Shown here: positions 35,780-47,356 of the stretch, one piece after another
Layout: the number at the start of each line of letters is the position of its first letter
Position numbering within the stretch: position 1 is the stretch's first letter
DNA from: an uncultured Acidobacteriia bacterium
Lineage (GTDB): Bacteria; Acidobacteriota; Terriglobia; Bryobacterales; Bryobacteraceae
Reading direction: 5' to 3'
DNA length: 64,000 nucleotides
Assembly (NCBI GenBank): GCA_903929755.1
Contig: CAIYVZ010000024.1
Span: 1-64,000 of the forward strand
The notes under the pieces: model-generated
What the model was told of the DNA's origin: nothing
What the model saw: the letters and a program-made list of their open reading frames with translations, nothing else
Database searches by the model: none
Translations under genes and position numbers: made by a program

Positions 35780-36261
35780 CCCATGAACCGAACGCGATTC
35801 CTTCACGCCTCGATCCCGAACGAGTCCCCCGCCGCGACCTGCTGGGTCTCACGGCCCTGTGGACTGCCGCCGGAACCCTCTTCTTCTCCGTCGTAGGAAT
35901 GATGCGAATCCCGAAGGCAGCAGTCCTCTCCTCGCCCTCGAAGAAGTTCCGGGTCGCCCTGCCCGATACGCTCGCTCCAGGTGTTGCTTACGTGCCGCCG
36001 GGGCGCTCCGTAGCTCTCTTCAAAGATGAAAAAGGCGTCCACGCCATCTCCACCATCTGCACCCATCTGGGCTGCATAGTCCGGCCCGAAACCGCCGGCT
36101 TCGAATGCCCCTGCCACGGCTCCCGCTACGACGCCGCCGGCGTCGTCACCAAAGGCCCCGCCCCCAAATCTCTCCCCTGGCTCAAAGTCGTCAATGCGGG
36201 CGGCCAGTTCACCGTCGATGAAGGCGCCACGGTTCCCCCTGGAACAAAGGTGTCGGCATGA
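35776..36261 (+). CDS. Rieske 2Fe-2S protein of a cytochrome bc-type complex
   Basis: ATG at 35776, overlapping the preceding stop and preceded by GGAGG, gives 161 aa. A short N-terminus with [25 protein letters not shown] forms the membrane anchor, with Tat-like arginines. The cluster-binding loops CTHLGC (95-100) and CPCHGS (111-116) are complete, followed by GPAPKSLPW. It transfers electrons from quinol to the c-type hemes. It overlaps the cytochrome b gene by 4 bp. Confidence 0.96.
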   Translation: MTHEPNAIPSRLDPERVPRRDLLGLTALWTAAGTLFFSVVGMMRIPKAAVLSSPSKKFRVALPDTLAPGVAYVPPGRSVALFKDEKGVHAISTICTHLGCIVRPETAGFECPCHGSRYDAAGVVTKGPAPKSLPWLKVVNAGGQFTVDEGATVPPGTKVSA

Positions 36262-37817
36262 GCGTGAAAGAACCCCCGTCTGCACCCACCGCCCTGCAGG
36301 AATTCGTCACCAACCTGAAGGCCGCGCCGCGCCGCATCGCCGAAACCGCTGTCCGCAGCGGCACGCCCGACACGGACCGCACACGTTCCACCTTCATCTT
36401 CGGCAACGTCTTTCTCCACCTGCATGCCGTCCGCACCCACCGCTGGACTCTTCGCTGGGCCGCCACCCTGGGCCTCGGAATCGCCAGCGTCGCAGCCTTC
36501 CTACTCACCCTCATCACCGGCGTCCTGCTGATGTTCTACTACAAGCCGTACACCGACGTCGCCTACCAGTCCATCAAGGACATCCACTTCGTCGTTCCCA
36601 CCGGGCGCCTCATCCGCAACATCCACCGCTGGGCCGCCAACGTGATGGTCGTTACCGTCATTCTTCACATGGCGCGCGCTTTCTACACGGCCGCCTATCG
36701 CAAACCCCGCGAGTTCAACTGGCTCATCGGCATGGGCCTCCTCGTCGTCACCTTAGGCCTCTCGTTTACCGGCTACCTTCTTCCCTGGGACCAGCTCGCC
36801 TACTGGGCCATCACCATCGGCGCCAACATCGCCCAGTCGCCCCGCGAAGTCACCGACGCACTCGGCCTCACGGATGTCTTCGATCCCGGTGGCCTGCAAA
36901 AGCTCCTGCTTCTCGGCTCCGATGCCGTCGGCGCTGAAGCCCTCATCCGCTTCTACCTGCTCCACGTCATGATCCTGCCGCTCGCGCTCGCAGCCCTGCT
37001 TTCCGTTCACTTCTGGCGCGTTCGCAAGGATGGTGGGCTGGCCAAACCCGCCGACGTGGACCAGCGCCTCGGCACCCCCACTGTGCCCACCTATCCCGTC
37101 TTTACCATGGCGCCCAATAAGACCTACCAGCTGGCCGCCATCGTGCGCGGCCGTACCCCCGCCGTTGGCCGTGGCCCCGAAAACACCGTGCCCTCCATGC
37201 CGCACCTGTTCTATGCGGAACTTGGCGTTTTCATGCTCACCGTTCTCGTCTGCGTCGCCCTCTCCGTCTGGTCGGACGCACCGCTCAAAGAGCTCGCCAA
37301 TCCCCTCGTTCCCGAGAACCCCGCCAAAGCCCCCTGGTACTTCCTCGGCCTCCAGGAACTGGTCGCCTTCTCGGCCTTTGCCGGGGGTATTGTCGTCCCG
37401 TCCATCGTCCTTATCGGCCTCGGCCTCATCCCCTATCTCGATCGCTCCGATGTGGGTACCGGCCTCTGGTGCGGCGGTCCCGGCGGCTGGCCTCTCGTTC
37501 GAAGATCCATTGCCGTCGGTCTCGGAATCGCCCTCGCCGTCGAAGCCTTCATCATTCGCTTCGGCTGGCTCCGCGAGTGGATCCCCGGCATTCCTCAGCT
37601 CGTCATTACCGTCGTCAATCCCGGCACCGTCATCACTCTCCTCTATGGCGCCTGGTCCGTTTGGATGGTCCGCCGTTTCAGTTCCGCCCGCGCTGGCGCC
37701 CTCGCACTCTTTACCTGTTTCCTGTGTGGCTTCGTAGTCCTCACCATCATCGGGACTTACTTCCGTGGCCCCAACTGGGGCTTCTACTGGTCGCCCGCCG
37801 ACTGGCCCAAACATTAG
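36258..37817 (+). CDS. Cytochrome b, N- and C-terminal parts fused
   Basis: A 519-aa membrane protein holding both the b6-like half and the subunit-IV-like half. Heme ligands are [16 protein letters not shown] in helix B (13 residues between the His) and [17 protein letters not shown] in helix D (14 between), the b6-type spacing. The Qo motif is [11 protein letters not shown] in place of PEWY, a form seen in menaquinol-type enzymes. [13 protein letters not shown] is the usual Qo helix region. A soluble loop (about 255-310) joins the halves. With the Rieske protein and the heptaheme cytochrome this makes a Rieske/b complex. Confidence 0.95.
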   Translation: MSVKEPPSAPTALQEFVTNLKAAPRRIAETAVRSGTPDTDRTRSTFIFGNVFLHLHAVRTHRWTLRWAATLGLGIASVAAFLLTLITGVLLMFYYKPYTDVAYQSIKDIHFVVPTGRLIRNIHRWAANVMVVTVILHMARAFYTAAYRKPREFNWLIGMGLLVVTLGLSFTGYLLPWDQLAYWAITIGANIAQSPREVTDALGLTDVFDPGGLQKLLLLGSDAVGAEALIRFYLLHVMILPLALAALLSVHFWRVRKDGGLAKPADVDQRLGTPTVPTYPVFTMAPNKTYQLAAIVRGRTPAVGRGPENTVPSMPHLFYAELGVFMLTVLVCVALSVWSDAPLKELANPLVPENPAKAPWYFLGLQELVAFSAFAGGIVVPSIVLIGLGLIPYLDRSDVGTGLWCGGPGGWPLVRRSIAVGLGIALAVEAFIIRFGWLREWIPGIPQLVITVVNPGTVITLLYGAWSVWMVRRFSSARAGALALFTCFLCGFVVLTIIGTYFRGPNWGFYWSPADWPKH

Positions 37818-37847
37818 CCGCCAAACCTGACACAGAAGCGTGATGCC

Positions 37848-39554
37848 ATGAAAAAGAACAAATACCTTCTGCTTCTCTCCAGCCTCGGAACCCTCATCCT
37901 TCTCGTCGGCGCTGCCGTCCAGGAGAACTTCGGCAAAGACTGGCGCAAAATCCAGGCCACCGCCCACTCCGACGAAGGCCCCATTCCCGTCCAGCTCCGG
38001 CAGATCGTCAACGGCACGCTTCGAACCAGTGATCGCTGCGTCTCCTGCCACGTCGCCATGGGCCCCGGCGAACAAAGCGTCACCGGTTCCCCCCTCTTGG
38101 TCCAGCACAAGAAAGTGGTCCACGACCCCGCCGAGTATGGCTGCGCCATTTGCCATGGCGGCCAGGGCCAGGCCACCGAAAAAGAGGCTGCTCACGGCGA
38201 AGTCGAGTTCTGGCCGGAGCCCATGCTCCCCGCCTCCCGCAGCTACGCCGGGTGCGGCACCTGCCATGCCACGCTCCATGTTCCCAATCACCAGACTTAC
38301 CTGCGGGCTCGCGCCACCTTTGAGCGCCTCGATTGCCGCACCTGCCACCGCGTCAATGATCGCGGCGGCACCGTTCGCCCCGGCGGCGGCAGCCTCGAAG
38401 GTCCGGACCTCTCTCGCGTCGGCCTCGCCGGTTACGCCGCCGACTGGTATCCCCGCCATCTGCAGCACGTCTCCGACGCCGCTTCCGCCACCGCGCCCAG
38501 TCCCCCGCCCAGTGCCCCGCCCAGTGCATGGAAGACTGCCTTCGCGCCCGTCTCCGGCGAAGACCAGGCAGCCGTTAAAACTTATCTTGATCTCCTCGTC
38601 GGAGCCCCCCAGTTCGTGGAAGCCAAATCCGTCTTCAATTCCTCCGGATGCCTCGGTTGTCACAAGATCAGCGGCGTTGGCGGCGACGAAGCCACTGATC
38701 TCTCCCGCGCCGGCGAACGCGACCCCGGCCAACTCCCCTTTCATGAAGTAGCAGGCCGTCCCACTCTTGAAAACTGGCTCGGCGAACACTTCCGGTCCCC
38801 CTCCGGCGTCGTAGCCAATTCCCGCATGCCCGCCCTCGCCGTCTCCGATCAGGACATCGACTGGCTCACCTTCTACGTCCTCTCCCTGCGCCGCCGCGAA
38901 CTTCCCTCCACCTACGTCCCCCGCGACCGCGTCCGCGCCACCAAGCTCGGCGAACGCGAATACGCGGACGATGGAGCCACTCTGTTCGGCACCTTCTGCG
39001 CCGGGTGCCACGGCCCCAAAGGCCTCGGCCGCCGCTCCCCCGGTATGCCTTCGTTCCCCTCCATCGCCTCGCCCGGCTTCCTCGCTCTCGCTTCTGATGA
39101 CTTCCTCATCGCCACCATCCGGCAGGGCCGCCCAGGCCGCCGCATGCCCGGCTGGGAGAGGGATGGTGGCCTCACCCGCGACGATATCGCCAAAGTGGTC
39201 GCATGGCTCCGCGAGACCAGCGGAACGCAGGCAAAACCCGATCCCAAACCGCGCCGGTGGGTGGAAACGGGGCAGGGCACTGCCGACAAAGACCTCGGCA
39301 AGCGTCTCTACGCCGCCTCCTGTTCCGGTTGCCACGGCGACAAGGGGCAGGGCATTGAAGGCCCCGCCCTCAACAACCAGATCCTGCTCGCCAACGCGAC
39401 CGATACCTTTCTCGCCGAAACCATCTCCGGCGGCCGCGAAGGCACCTCCATGCAGGGCTTTCTCGCGGGCTCCTCATCCCGGCGCTCGCTCTCTCCACAG
39501 GAAATTGAAGCTGTCATCGCCTTTATTCGCACTTGGGAGGTAACCAGGAAATGA
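37848..39554 (+). CDS. Heptaheme c-type cytochrome
   Basis: A 568-aa protein with an uncleaved-looking N-terminal membrane helix ([19 protein letters not shown]) and seven CxxCH sites: CVSCH (64), CAICH (99), CGTCH (136), CRTCH (163), CLGCH (268), CAGCH (384) and CSGCH (492). The first four are packed in a NapC/NrfH-like or multiheme domain. A Pro-rich linker ([11 protein letters not shown]) separates them from three mono-heme cytochrome c domains. It probably replaces cytochrome c1 and carries electrons from the Rieske protein towards the molybdoenzyme. Its stop overlaps the start of the alpha subunit. Confidence 0.93.
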   Translation: MKKNKYLLLLSSLGTLILLVGAAVQENFGKDWRKIQATAHSDEGPIPVQLRQIVNGTLRTSDRCVSCHVAMGPGEQSVTGSPLLVQHKKVVHDPAEYGCAICHGGQGQATEKEAAHGEVEFWPEPMLPASRSYAGCGTCHATLHVPNHQTYLRARATFERLDCRTCHRVNDRGGTVRPGGGSLEGPDLSRVGLAGYAADWYPRHLQHVSDAASATAPSPPPSAPPSAWKTAFAPVSGEDQAAVKTYLDLLVGAPQFVEAKSVFNSSGCLGCHKISGVGGDEATDLSRAGERDPGQLPFHEVAGRPTLENWLGEHFRSPSGVVANSRMPALAVSDQDIDWLTFYVLSLRRRELPSTYVPRDRVRATKLGEREYADDGATLFGTFCAGCHGPKGLGRRSPGMPSFPSIASPGFLALASDDFLIATIRQGRPGRRMPGWERDGGLTRDDIAKVVAWLRETSGTQAKPDPKPRRWVETGQGTADKDLGKRLYAASCSGCHGDKGQGIEGPALNNQILLANATDTFLAETISGGREGTSMQGFLAGSSSRRSLSPQEIEAVIAFIRTWEVTRK

Positions 39555-42500
39555 AGAATTCAGAAGCATTGTCCGCGGCTTCGTCAAACGAGGGCCGCCG
39601 CGACTTCCTCAAACTCGTCGGCAAAGCCGGCTTCGGCGGCTTCCTCGCCTCCGCCCAACAGGCCTGGGGCCTCGACGCCATCGCCAACCCTCTCGCCGCC
39701 TATCCCGACCGTGGCTGGGAACGCGCCTACCGCGACCTCTGGAAATACGACTCCAAATACACCTTCCTGTGCGCCCCCAACGACACGCACAACTGTCTCC
39801 TCAACGCCTATGTCCGCCAGGGCGTCATCACCCGCATCGGTCCTTCCATGCGCTACGGCGAGGCCATGGACCTCGACAAAAATAAGACCAGCCACCGCTG
39901 GGACCCCCGCATCTGCCAGAAAGGTCTCGCCCTCACCCGCCGCTTCTATGGCGATCGCCGTGTGAACGGCTGCATGGTTCGCGTCGGCTTTAAAAAATGG
40001 GTCGAAGCTGGCTTCCCCCGCGAAAAAGACGGTCTCCCGCCCAAGGAATATTTCAACCGCGGCCGCGATAAATGGGTCCGCCTCACCCACGATGAAGCCG
40101 CGAAATTCGTCGCCAGTGCCCTTACCAACATCGCCCAAACCTACACCGGTGACGAAGGCAAGCGCAAGCTCGCCGCCCAGAAGTACGACCCCGCCACCAT
40201 CGAAGCCACCCAGGGCGCCGGAACCCCGGTTCTCAAGTTCCGCGGCGGCATGCCTCTGCTCGGCATCACCCGCATCTTCGGCATGTATCGCATGGCCAAT
40301 TCCATGGCGCTTCTCGATAACTACATCCGCAAGCTGGGTCCCGAAAAATCCGTCGGGGCCAAGGGCTTCGATAACTACTCCTGGCATACCGACCTGCCCC
40401 CCGGCCACCCCATGGTCACCGGCCAGCAGACCGTCGAATTTGACCTCTGCACCGTGGAGCAGGCGAAGACCGTAATCGTCTGGGGCCTCAACTGGATCAC
40501 CACCAAAATGCCCGATGCGCACTGGCTCACCGAAGCCCGCCTCAAAGGCACCAAAGTTGTCGTCATCGCCTGCGAATACTCCGCCACCGCTACCAAGGCC
40601 GATGAAGTCATCGTGGTCCGCCCCGGCGTCTCGCCCGCCCTCGCTCTCGGCTTCGTCCATGTCATCCTGCGCGAAAATCTCTATGACGCCACCTACGTCA
40701 AGCAGTGGACCGACCTCCCTCTTCTCGTCCGCATGGACACCCTCAAGCACCTCAGCGCCCAGGACGTTTTCGGTGGTCCTGTCGCCGAACTCAAGCACTC
40801 CCGCGTCCTCCGCGGCAATGAGAAAGAACCGCCGCCCGCAACGCATACTGACCAGCTCATTCCCGAAAAACTCCGCAACGAATGGGGCGACTACGTCTGG
40901 TGGGATCGCACTTCCAACTCACCTAAAGCTCTCAATCGCGACCAGGTCGGCAAAAACTCAGACGTGGAGAATCCTCTCCTCGATGGCTCCATCGAAGTCA
41001 CTCTCGCCAATGGCAAAAAGGTCCGCTGCCGTCCCGCCTTCGATCTCATTCGCGAATACGTCGCCCACTTCGATCCGAAGACCACCGAAGAGCTCACCTG
41101 GGCTCCTGCCGCCGCCATCGAAAAGCTGGCCCGCGACATCGCCAAAAATCCCGGCACAACGTTGTTCGCCATCGGCATGGGGCCCAACCAGTTCTTTAAC
41201 AACGACAACAAGGATCGCGACATCTTCCTGCTCGCGTCCCTCACCGGCAACGTCGGGCGCATTGGCGGCAATGTCGGATCTTACGCCGGTAACTACCGCG
41301 TCTCCATGTTCAACGGCTCCGGGACATACATCAACGAGAATCCCTTCGATCTGGAACTCGACCCCGCTAAACCGGCACGTCCCCGCCAATACTGGAAGGC
41401 CGAGTCCGCCCACTATTACAACCATGAGGACCACCCTCTCCGCGTCGGTAAAAAGCTTCTTACCGGCTCCACTCATATCCCGTGCCCCACCAAGTCGCTC
41501 TGGTTCGCCAACGCCAACTCCATCCTCGGCAACGTGAAATGGCACTACAACACCGTGGTCAACGTCCTGCCCCGCATCGAGATGATTGCGGTGAATGAGT
41601 GGTGGTGGTCCACCTCCTGTGAATGGGCCGATATTGTCTTCGGCGTGGATGCCTGGGCGGAACTGAAGCACCCCGACATGACCGCGTCCGTCACCAACCC
41701 CTTCCTCACCGTCTTCCCCCGCACGCCCATGAAACGGGCCTTCAATACGCTTGGCGACATTGAAGTCCTCGCCCTGGTCGGCTCCAAAATGGCCGAGATC
41801 ACGAAGGACCAGCGCTTCGCCGATTGCTGGAAATTTGTCCGCGAGGGCCGCATGGAAGTCTATCTCCAGCGCATCCTCGATAACTCCAGCTGCACCAAAG
41901 GCTACCGTTTTGAGGACCTCGAAGCCAAAGCCCGCGAAGGCATTCCCGCCATCATGATGAACCGCACCACCGGCAAGAACATCGGCTACGAACAAGTCAC
42001 CGACTCCGTCCCCTGGTACACCAAAACCGGCCGCCTGGAATTCTACCGGCCTGAAGATGAGTTCATCGAAGCCGGTGAAAATCTCCCCGTCCACCGCGAG
42101 CCCGTCGATTCCACCTTCCTCGAACCCAACATCATCATCGCGCCCAAACACGAGGCCATGCGCCCCGCCAGTCCCGAATCCTACGGCGTCAAGCGCGACG
42201 ATCTTTCCTGCGACGTTCGCTGTGGCCGCAACGTCGTCATGGCCTGGCCCGAAGCGAAAAAGTCCGTTCACCCTCTGCGCAAAGACGGCTTCAAGTTCAT
42301 CTTCCACACCCCCAAGTACCGCCACGGCACCCACACCATGCCCATCGATACCGACATGATCGCCGTGCTCTTCGGACCCTTCGGCGATCTCTATCGTCAC
42401 GATCGCCGCATGCCCTTCGTCAGCGAAGGCTACGTCGATATCAACCCCAACGATGCGCACGACCTCGGCGTCCAGGACGGCGATTATGTCTGGATCGATG

Positions 42501-43060
42501 CCGACCCCGAAGACCGCCCCTTCCGCGGCTGGCAGAAGAACGCGAAAGACTACGAGTTCTCCCGCCTCATCTGCCGCGCCCGCTACTACCCCGGCACCCC
42601 CCGCGGCATTACCCGCATGTGGTTCAACATGTACGGCACCACCCCCGGTTCCTTCGAAGGCCAAAAGGGACGCGTCGATGGCCTCGCCAAAAATCCCAAC
42701 ACCAATTACCAGGCCATGTTCCGCTCCGGCTCCCACCAGTCCGCCACCCGCGGCTGGCTCAAGCCCACCCTCATGACCGACTCTCTTGTCCGTAAAAACT
42801 TCTTCGGCCAGGGCCTCGGCAAGGGCTTCCTGCCGGACACGCACTGTCCCACCGGCGCACCCCGCGAATCCTTCGTCAAGATCACCAGGGCCGAAGCCGG
42901 TGGAGCCGACCTCAAGAGCGCGTGGCGTCCTGTTGGCCTCGGCATCCGCCCCCGCAACGAGTCCGACGTCATGAAGAAGTATCTGGCGGGCGAATTCTAC
43001 TCCGGGCAATCCGCCGCAGTTCCGGCCCCGGCAAAACGCACTTCGAAGAAGGAGAAATAA
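39551..43060 (+). CDS. Molybdopterin oxidoreductase alpha subunit, type II DMSO reductase family (NarG-like)
   Basis: ATG at 39551 (ATGA overlap) gives 1169 aa. The Tat-type leader is [24 protein letters not shown], so the enzyme is exported. The Fe-S motif is CAPNDTHNC then RICQKG: Cys74, Asp78, Cys82, Cys122, so the second ligand of the usual Cys set is Asp. [20 protein letters not shown] corresponds to the NarG segment that holds the Mo-ligating Asp, here Asp281. Further bis-MGD contacts are seen ([45 protein letters not shown]). NarG, PcrA, SerA, DdhA and EbdA share this fold; the substrate (nitrate, nitrite, (per)chlorate, selenate, a sulfide or a hydrocarbon) cannot be fixed. Confidence 0.92.
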   Translation: MKNSEALSAASSNEGRRDFLKLVGKAGFGGFLASAQQAWGLDAIANPLAAYPDRGWERAYRDLWKYDSKYTFLCAPNDTHNCLLNAYVRQGVITRIGPSMRYGEAMDLDKNKTSHRWDPRICQKGLALTRRFYGDRRVNGCMVRVGFKKWVEAGFPREKDGLPPKEYFNRGRDKWVRLTHDEAAKFVASALTNIAQTYTGDEGKRKLAAQKYDPATIEATQGAGTPVLKFRGGMPLLGITRIFGMYRMANSMALLDNYIRKLGPEKSVGAKGFDNYSWHTDLPPGHPMVTGQQTVEFDLCTVEQAKTVIVWGLNWITTKMPDAHWLTEARLKGTKVVVIACEYSATATKADEVIVVRPGVSPALALGFVHVILRENLYDATYVKQWTDLPLLVRMDTLKHLSAQDVFGGPVAELKHSRVLRGNEKEPPPATHTDQLIPEKLRNEWGDYVWWDRTSNSPKALNRDQVGKNSDVENPLLDGSIEVTLANGKKVRCRPAFDLIREYVAHFDPKTTEELTWAPAAAIEKLARDIAKNPGTTLFAIGMGPNQFFNNDNKDRDIFLLASLTGNVGRIGGNVGSYAGNYRVSMFNGSGTYINENPFDLELDPAKPARPRQYWKAESAHYYNHEDHPLRVGKKLLTGSTHIPCPTKSLWFANANSILGNVKWHYNTVVNVLPRIEMIAVNEWWWSTSCEWADIVFGVDAWAELKHPDMTASVTNPFLTVFPRTPMKRAFNTLGDIEVLALVGSKMAEITKDQRFADCWKFVREGRMEVYLQRILDNSSCTKGYRFEDLEAKAREGIPAIMMNRTTGKNIGYEQVTDSVPWYTKTGRLEFYRPEDEFIEAGENLPVHREPVDSTFLEPNIIIAPKHEAMRPASPESYGVKRDDLSCDVRCGRNVVMAWPEAKKSVHPLRKDGFKFIFHTPKYRHGTHTMPIDTDMIAVLFGPFGDLYRHDRRMPFVSEGYVDINPNDAHDLGVQDGDYVWIDADPEDRPFRGWQKNAKDYEFSRLICRARYYPGTPRGITRMWFNMYGTTPGSFEGQKGRVDGLAKNPNTNYQAMFRSGSHQSATRGWLKPTLMTDSLVRKNFFGQGLGKGFLPDTHCPTGAPRESFVKITRAEAGGADLKSAWRPVGLGIRPRNESDVMKKYLAGEFYSGQSAAVPAPAKRTSKKEK

Positions 43061-43064
43061 AGTC

Positions 43065-44192
<1,128 letters not shown>

Positions 44193-44221
44193 CGGACGCG
44201 GAGCAACTAAGGAGAATAGCC

Positions 44222-45088
44222 ATGCGAATTCATTCCTCAATGTTGGCCGTCCCGGCGATTCTGCTCTCGCTCGGGATCCTGAACGGCTGTGGCAGGAAAG
44301 CCGAGCGTACCAATGAGGTGGTCGCCGCCTCCGCCGCCCGCCTTCCGCTCGACCCTCTCGATCCCGCCTGGGCAGAAGCTCCCGGCCACGTCGAAAAGCT
44401 CATCCTGCAGGACCTCGTGGAACCCCGTCTCATGAAGGCTTCCACCCCCGAGATCCTCGTCGAAGCCCTCACCAGCGGCTCCGAAATCGCCTTCCGCCTC
44501 AGCTGGCCCGACGAAGCCGTCAATGACCTTCCCGGAGCCGGGCGCTTCCTCGATCAATGCGCCGTTCAGATCCCCAGGGCCATCGAAGCCGATGCCCCCG
44601 CCCCCCAAATGGGCGAAGCCGGCCGGCCCGTCGAAATCTCCTTCTGGCGCGCCGACTGGCAGGCCTCCGTCGATGGCCGCAAGGACAACATCAATGCCCT
44701 CTTCCCCAACGCCGCTATTGACCACTACCCCTTCGAAGCCAAACCTCTCGACCCCGGTTCATCCGATCAGAAGGAGATGGCCACCCGTTACGCACCCTCG
44801 CAGGCTGTCGGCAACCGTCGCGTCGGCCCGCGCGAAACGCCCGTCGAAGACCTTCTCGCCGAAGGTCCCGGTACGTTGAGCCCCGCCCCCGCCCGCATCT
44901 CTCGCGGCATGGGCGTCAGAACCAAAGAAGGCTGGGCCGTCGTCATCATTCGCAAGCTCCCGGAGGGCCTCACCCCCAGGCGCCGCTCTGCCGTCGCATT
45001 TGCCGTCTGGCAGGGGTCGGAACAGGAAGCCGGAGCCAGAAAAATGCGCAGCGGCTGGGTCCCTCTCGCCCTGCGTGCCGCCAAGTAA
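44222..45088 (+). CDS. Molybdoenzyme gamma subunit, heme b lipoprotein of the EbdC/PcrC/SerC type
   Basis: A 288-aa protein. The N-terminus has a lipoprotein signal (MLAVPAILLSLGILNGC), so it is anchored to a membrane outside the cytoplasm. The fold matches the ethylbenzene-dehydrogenase-related heme b domain: LILQDLVEPRLMKAS, IAFRLSWPD, CAVQIPRA ... PQMGEAGRPVEISFWRADWQ, where the Met is the likely axial ligand, and a C-terminal ARKMRSGWVPLAL with a Lys as possible second ligand. It would exchange electrons with the heptaheme cytochrome c. Confidence 0.85.
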   Translation: MRIHSSMLAVPAILLSLGILNGCGRKAERTNEVVAASAARLPLDPLDPAWAEAPGHVEKLILQDLVEPRLMKASTPEILVEALTSGSEIAFRLSWPDEAVNDLPGAGRFLDQCAVQIPRAIEADAPAPQMGEAGRPVEISFWRADWQASVDGRKDNINALFPNAAIDHYPFEAKPLDPGSSDQKEMATRYAPSQAVGNRRVGPRETPVEDLLAEGPGTLSPAPARISRGMGVRTKEGWAVVIIRKLPEGLTPRRRSAVAFAVWQGSEQEAGARKMRSGWVPLALRAAK

Positions 45089-45100
45089 ACCGAGGCCATT

Positions 45101-45748
45101 ATGCCCGACCAAATAACGCCGGAAATAGAAGCTCTGCTCCGCGACGCCGCCGAATGGCGGCTGCTGGGCCTGCTGTTCGAATGTCCCTCTGACGCCTGGC
45201 AGAGCCAGCTCGCCGCGCTCGCCGCCGAAGTTCACGATCCTGACCTTCGCGCCGCCGCCGCAGAGGCAAAACCCGAAGCCGAAGAGGGCATGTACCACTC
45301 CATCTTCGGCCCCGGAGGCCCCGCCCCACCTCGCCAGGCTACCTATCACGAATCCATGGAACTCGGCTACCTCATGTCGTCCCTCCACACCAGCTACCAC
45401 GCCTTCGGCTACGCCCCAGCCACCCCGGAACCGGTTGACCACGTGGCCGTCGAAATTGGCTTCGTCGCCTGGTTGAAGTTTAAGGAAGCCTTCGCCCGAT
45501 CTTTCGGCGATCTCGAAAAAGCCGAACTCGCCCGCGACGCCGCCGCCCGCTTCATTGCCGATTATCTGTCCACCATGGCTGAACCTCTCGCCAATATCCT
45601 CAGCCACTCCGGCATCGAATACCTCGTGCTGGCCGGCAAAGTCCTCCGCCAGCGATCCGGGCCGAAGAAACAGCCCTTGAAAGCCCATGCCAGCCACTTC
45701 CCCATCTTTGGCGATGCCGAAGCGTCCTTTGAATGCGGAACCCTCTGA
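45101..45748 (+). CDS. TorD/NarJ-type molybdoenzyme chaperone
   Basis: A 215-aa cytoplasmic helical protein: AAEWRLLGLLFECPSDAWQ, the YHSIFGPGGPAPPRQATYHES region (family motif YxxLFxxPxGGxxxxxYES) and DHVAVEIGFVAWLKFKEAFAR. Such chaperones hold the alpha subunit while the cofactor is inserted and check the Tat leader before export. The place in the operon directly after the structural genes supports this. Confidence 0.9.
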   Translation: MPDQITPEIEALLRDAAEWRLLGLLFECPSDAWQSQLAALAAEVHDPDLRAAAAEAKPEAEEGMYHSIFGPGGPAPPRQATYHESMELGYLMSSLHTSYHAFGYAPATPEPVDHVAVEIGFVAWLKFKEAFARSFGDLEKAELARDAAARFIADYLSTMAEPLANILSHSGIEYLVLAGKVLRQRSGPKKQPLKAHASHFPIFGDAEASFECGTL

Positions 45749-45760
45749 GGGAGACCTGCC

Positions 45761-45916
45761 ATGCCCCGCCCCTTCGCCCGCTTCCCCTTTTTCGACTGGA
45801 TGAACAACCGCCGCTACAACGCGGCCTTCATCCGTCGGCCCGACGTCACCCTCACCGACTGTCTCGGCTACGCCAATGGCCGCCCGGGCTACCTGGAGGC
45901 CACATGGCGATTTTGA
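45761..45916 (+). CDS. Small uncharacterised protein, 51 aa, inside the molybdoenzyme operon
   Basis: ATG at 45761 follows the chaperone stop by 12 bp, with GAGGGAG 8 bases upstream. The stop at 45914-45916 lies 13 bp inside the next gene, so the coupling looks translational. The product starts MPRPFARFPFFDWMNNRRY and ends GRPGYLEATWRF. It is aromatic and basic, has one Cys, and lacks a signal peptide or membrane helix. No family recognised. The ribosome site, tight packing and GC-rich third positions make it a likely real gene; a role in enzyme assembly is only a guess. Confidence 0.65.
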   Translation: MPRPFARFPFFDWMNNRRYNAAFIRRPDVTLTDCLGYANGRPGYLEATWRF

Positions 45917-46518
45917 CCCGACCGCGCGGCCGCCTCCTCGTCATCGGAGGCCACAGCCGCGGCGTCGGCAAAACTTCTGTCGGTTCCGGTCTGATACGCG
46001 CGCTCACCCGCACCGGCCACTCCTGGAGCGCCGTCAAAGTCTCCAGCCACCGCCACCACATCGAGGACCCTGCATTCCAGCCGCAACTCGAAGTGGCCGC
46101 TCCCTCCGATACCACCCAGGCTGGCCGCTACCTCCTCGCCGGTGCCTCCAGCGCCTTTCTGCTGCGCTCTCCCGACGCTTTTCTCGCCGCCGCCGCCGAG
46201 CTTCTTGAACGCCTCCTGGCCCGCGGCCACAATCTCCTCGTCGAATCGAATCGCCTCGCCACTATCCTGCCGCCTGACCTCGTCATCTTCGTCACCGACC
46301 CGGCCAATTCCGATTGGAAGTCATCCTCGGACGCCTGCCTCAGCCAAGCCCATGCGTTGATCATCGCCGGCTCCGCCGACCCAACCTCTTACCCCCCATC
46401 CTGCTCCGCATATGCAATCCCCCATTTCGCAGTCGACCGCGCCACCTGGGGCTCCGCTCCTCTAAGCCAATGGGCCATCTCCCACTTCAGCCGCTCAGGC
46501 CCTGACTCACAAACTTGA
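45904..46518 (+). CDS. MobB-like P-loop protein
   Basis: ATG at 45904, with TGGAGG upstream, gives 204 aa. The N-terminus has a Walker A motif (LLVIGGHSRGVGKTSVGSGLIRALTRTG), followed by VKVSSHRHH and a Walker B-like LLVESN. This fits MobB, the GTP-binding helper of molybdenum cofactor guanylylation, which agrees with a bis-MGD enzyme in the same operon. The C-terminal third is less typical. It is the last gene of the operon. Confidence 0.75.
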   Translation: MAILTRPRGRLLVIGGHSRGVGKTSVGSGLIRALTRTGHSWSAVKVSSHRHHIEDPAFQPQLEVAAPSDTTQAGRYLLAGASSAFLLRSPDAFLAAAAELLERLLARGHNLLVESNRLATILPPDLVIFVTDPANSDWKSSSDACLSQAHALIIAGSADPTSYPPSCSAYAIPHFAVDRATWGSAPLSQWAISHFSRSGPDSQT

Positions 46519-46698
46519 CCAACACGTCGCCGCCCGATCCGGACACATTTCCTGAACCATTTCAACCGATTACCCACCACCCGCCCGTTCGGCCGTGCCT
46601 CTTTGCGTCGTTCAGGGCCCGGTGCCCGGCGCCTGGCCTCACAGAACGGCATTACGCTTTCACTAGTGCCGTGTGCTGGGGATCTGCGCTTGCCAGTA
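46519..46698. other. Intergenic stretch after the molybdoenzyme operon
   Basis: No gene seen. An imperfect hairpin (CAGGGCCCGG at 46613-46622 and CCGGCGCCTG at 46626-46635, 8 of 10 pairs) could end the upstream operon, but no T-tract follows, so it is not called a terminator. The right end leads into the A+T-rich promoter of the AbiE module. Confidence 0.5.
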
Positions 46699-46727
46699 TT
46701 AAGAAAAAGTAGTATAGTTTTCCTTAA
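46699..46727. promoter_or_regulatory. Inverted repeat in the AbiE-module promoter
   Basis: TTAAGAAAAA (46699-46708) and TTTTCCTTAA (46718-46727) are complementary at 9 of 10 positions around a 9-bp spacer containing TAGTATAG. The site ends 20 bp before the ATG of the AbiEi-like gene and is very A+T-rich for this genome. AbiEi antitoxins bind inverted repeats in their own promoter, so this is a probable autoregulatory operator. Confidence 0.65.
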
Positions 46728-46747
46728 TAAACGGTCGGGCCTGTGGC

Positions 46748-47356
46748 ATGCAAACAAAGCGAGATCAGATAGCTGCGCGCATTCACCGCTTCGGTAACGG
46801 AAAGGCTTTCTCGGCCAAGGACTTTCTCGATTTGGCCAGCCGGACGATAATCGATGTAACGCTTGCGGCGCTTACCCACGACGGCAAGATCCGCCGCGTT
46901 CGGCGGGGTCTTTATGACCGGCCAAACATCAATCCGTCTCTTGGTGGAGTGCTGACCCCAGACATCGATGAGGTCGCTCGCGCGATTGCACGCAAGCTGC
47001 GCTGGAAGATCGTCCCCGATGGCGCTTGGGCTGCAAATCTCCTGGGGCTTTCCACGCAGGTGCCCTCGAAGATCATCTACCTCACTGATGGCGCTAATAA
47101 AGAAGTCCCCATTGGCCAGCGGATAATCTATTTCAAACACGCCCGCCCCAAAGCGATCGCCGGACTTGACGGGAAATTCGCGCTCGTTGTGCAGGCGCTT
47201 CGGCACTTAGGTAGGGAAGGCGTGGGAACCCAGGAGATCGCGACGCTGCGGTTGGCGCTCTCTCAGGCCGAGAAGAGCAGACTCTTGAAAGACACCCGCT
47301 TCGGCGCGGACTGGATCTATGACGTTGCGAAACAGCTGGCCGAGGCGACATCGTGA
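46748..47356 (+). CDS. AbiEi-like antitoxin (DUF6088 type)
   Basis: A 202-aa protein with an N-terminal winged-helix domain (AARIHRFGNGKAFSAKDFLDLASRTIIDVTLAALTHDGKIRRVRRGLYDRP), typical of DUF6088/AbiEi antitoxins, and a C-terminal domain (DGAWAANLLGLSTQVPSKIIYLTDGANKEVPIGQRIIYFKHARPK) that in this family antagonises the toxin without direct binding. Overlaps the nucleotidyltransferase gene by 4 bp and carries an operator-like dyad upstream. Confidence 0.88.
   Translation: MQTKRDQIAARIHRFGNGKAFSAKDFLDLASRTIIDVTLAALTHDGKIRRVRRGLYDRPNINPSLGGVLTPDIDEVARAIARKLRWKIVPDGAWAANLLGLSTQVPSKIIYLTDGANKEVPIGQRIIYFKHARPKAIAGLDGKFALVVQALRHLGREGVGTQEIATLRLALSQAEKSRLLKDTRFGADWIYDVAKQLAEATS

Noticed and set aside
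36753-39335. 860-codon open frame antisense to the cytochrome b and heptaheme genes
   Set aside because: The sense strand has heme sites and membrane helices. The antisense product is a low-complexity Gly/Ala/Glu/Asp chain caused by GC-rich third positions.
46613-46635. Hairpin as terminator of the molybdoenzyme operon
   Set aside because: Only 8 of 10 pairs match, and no T-tract follows on the plus strand.
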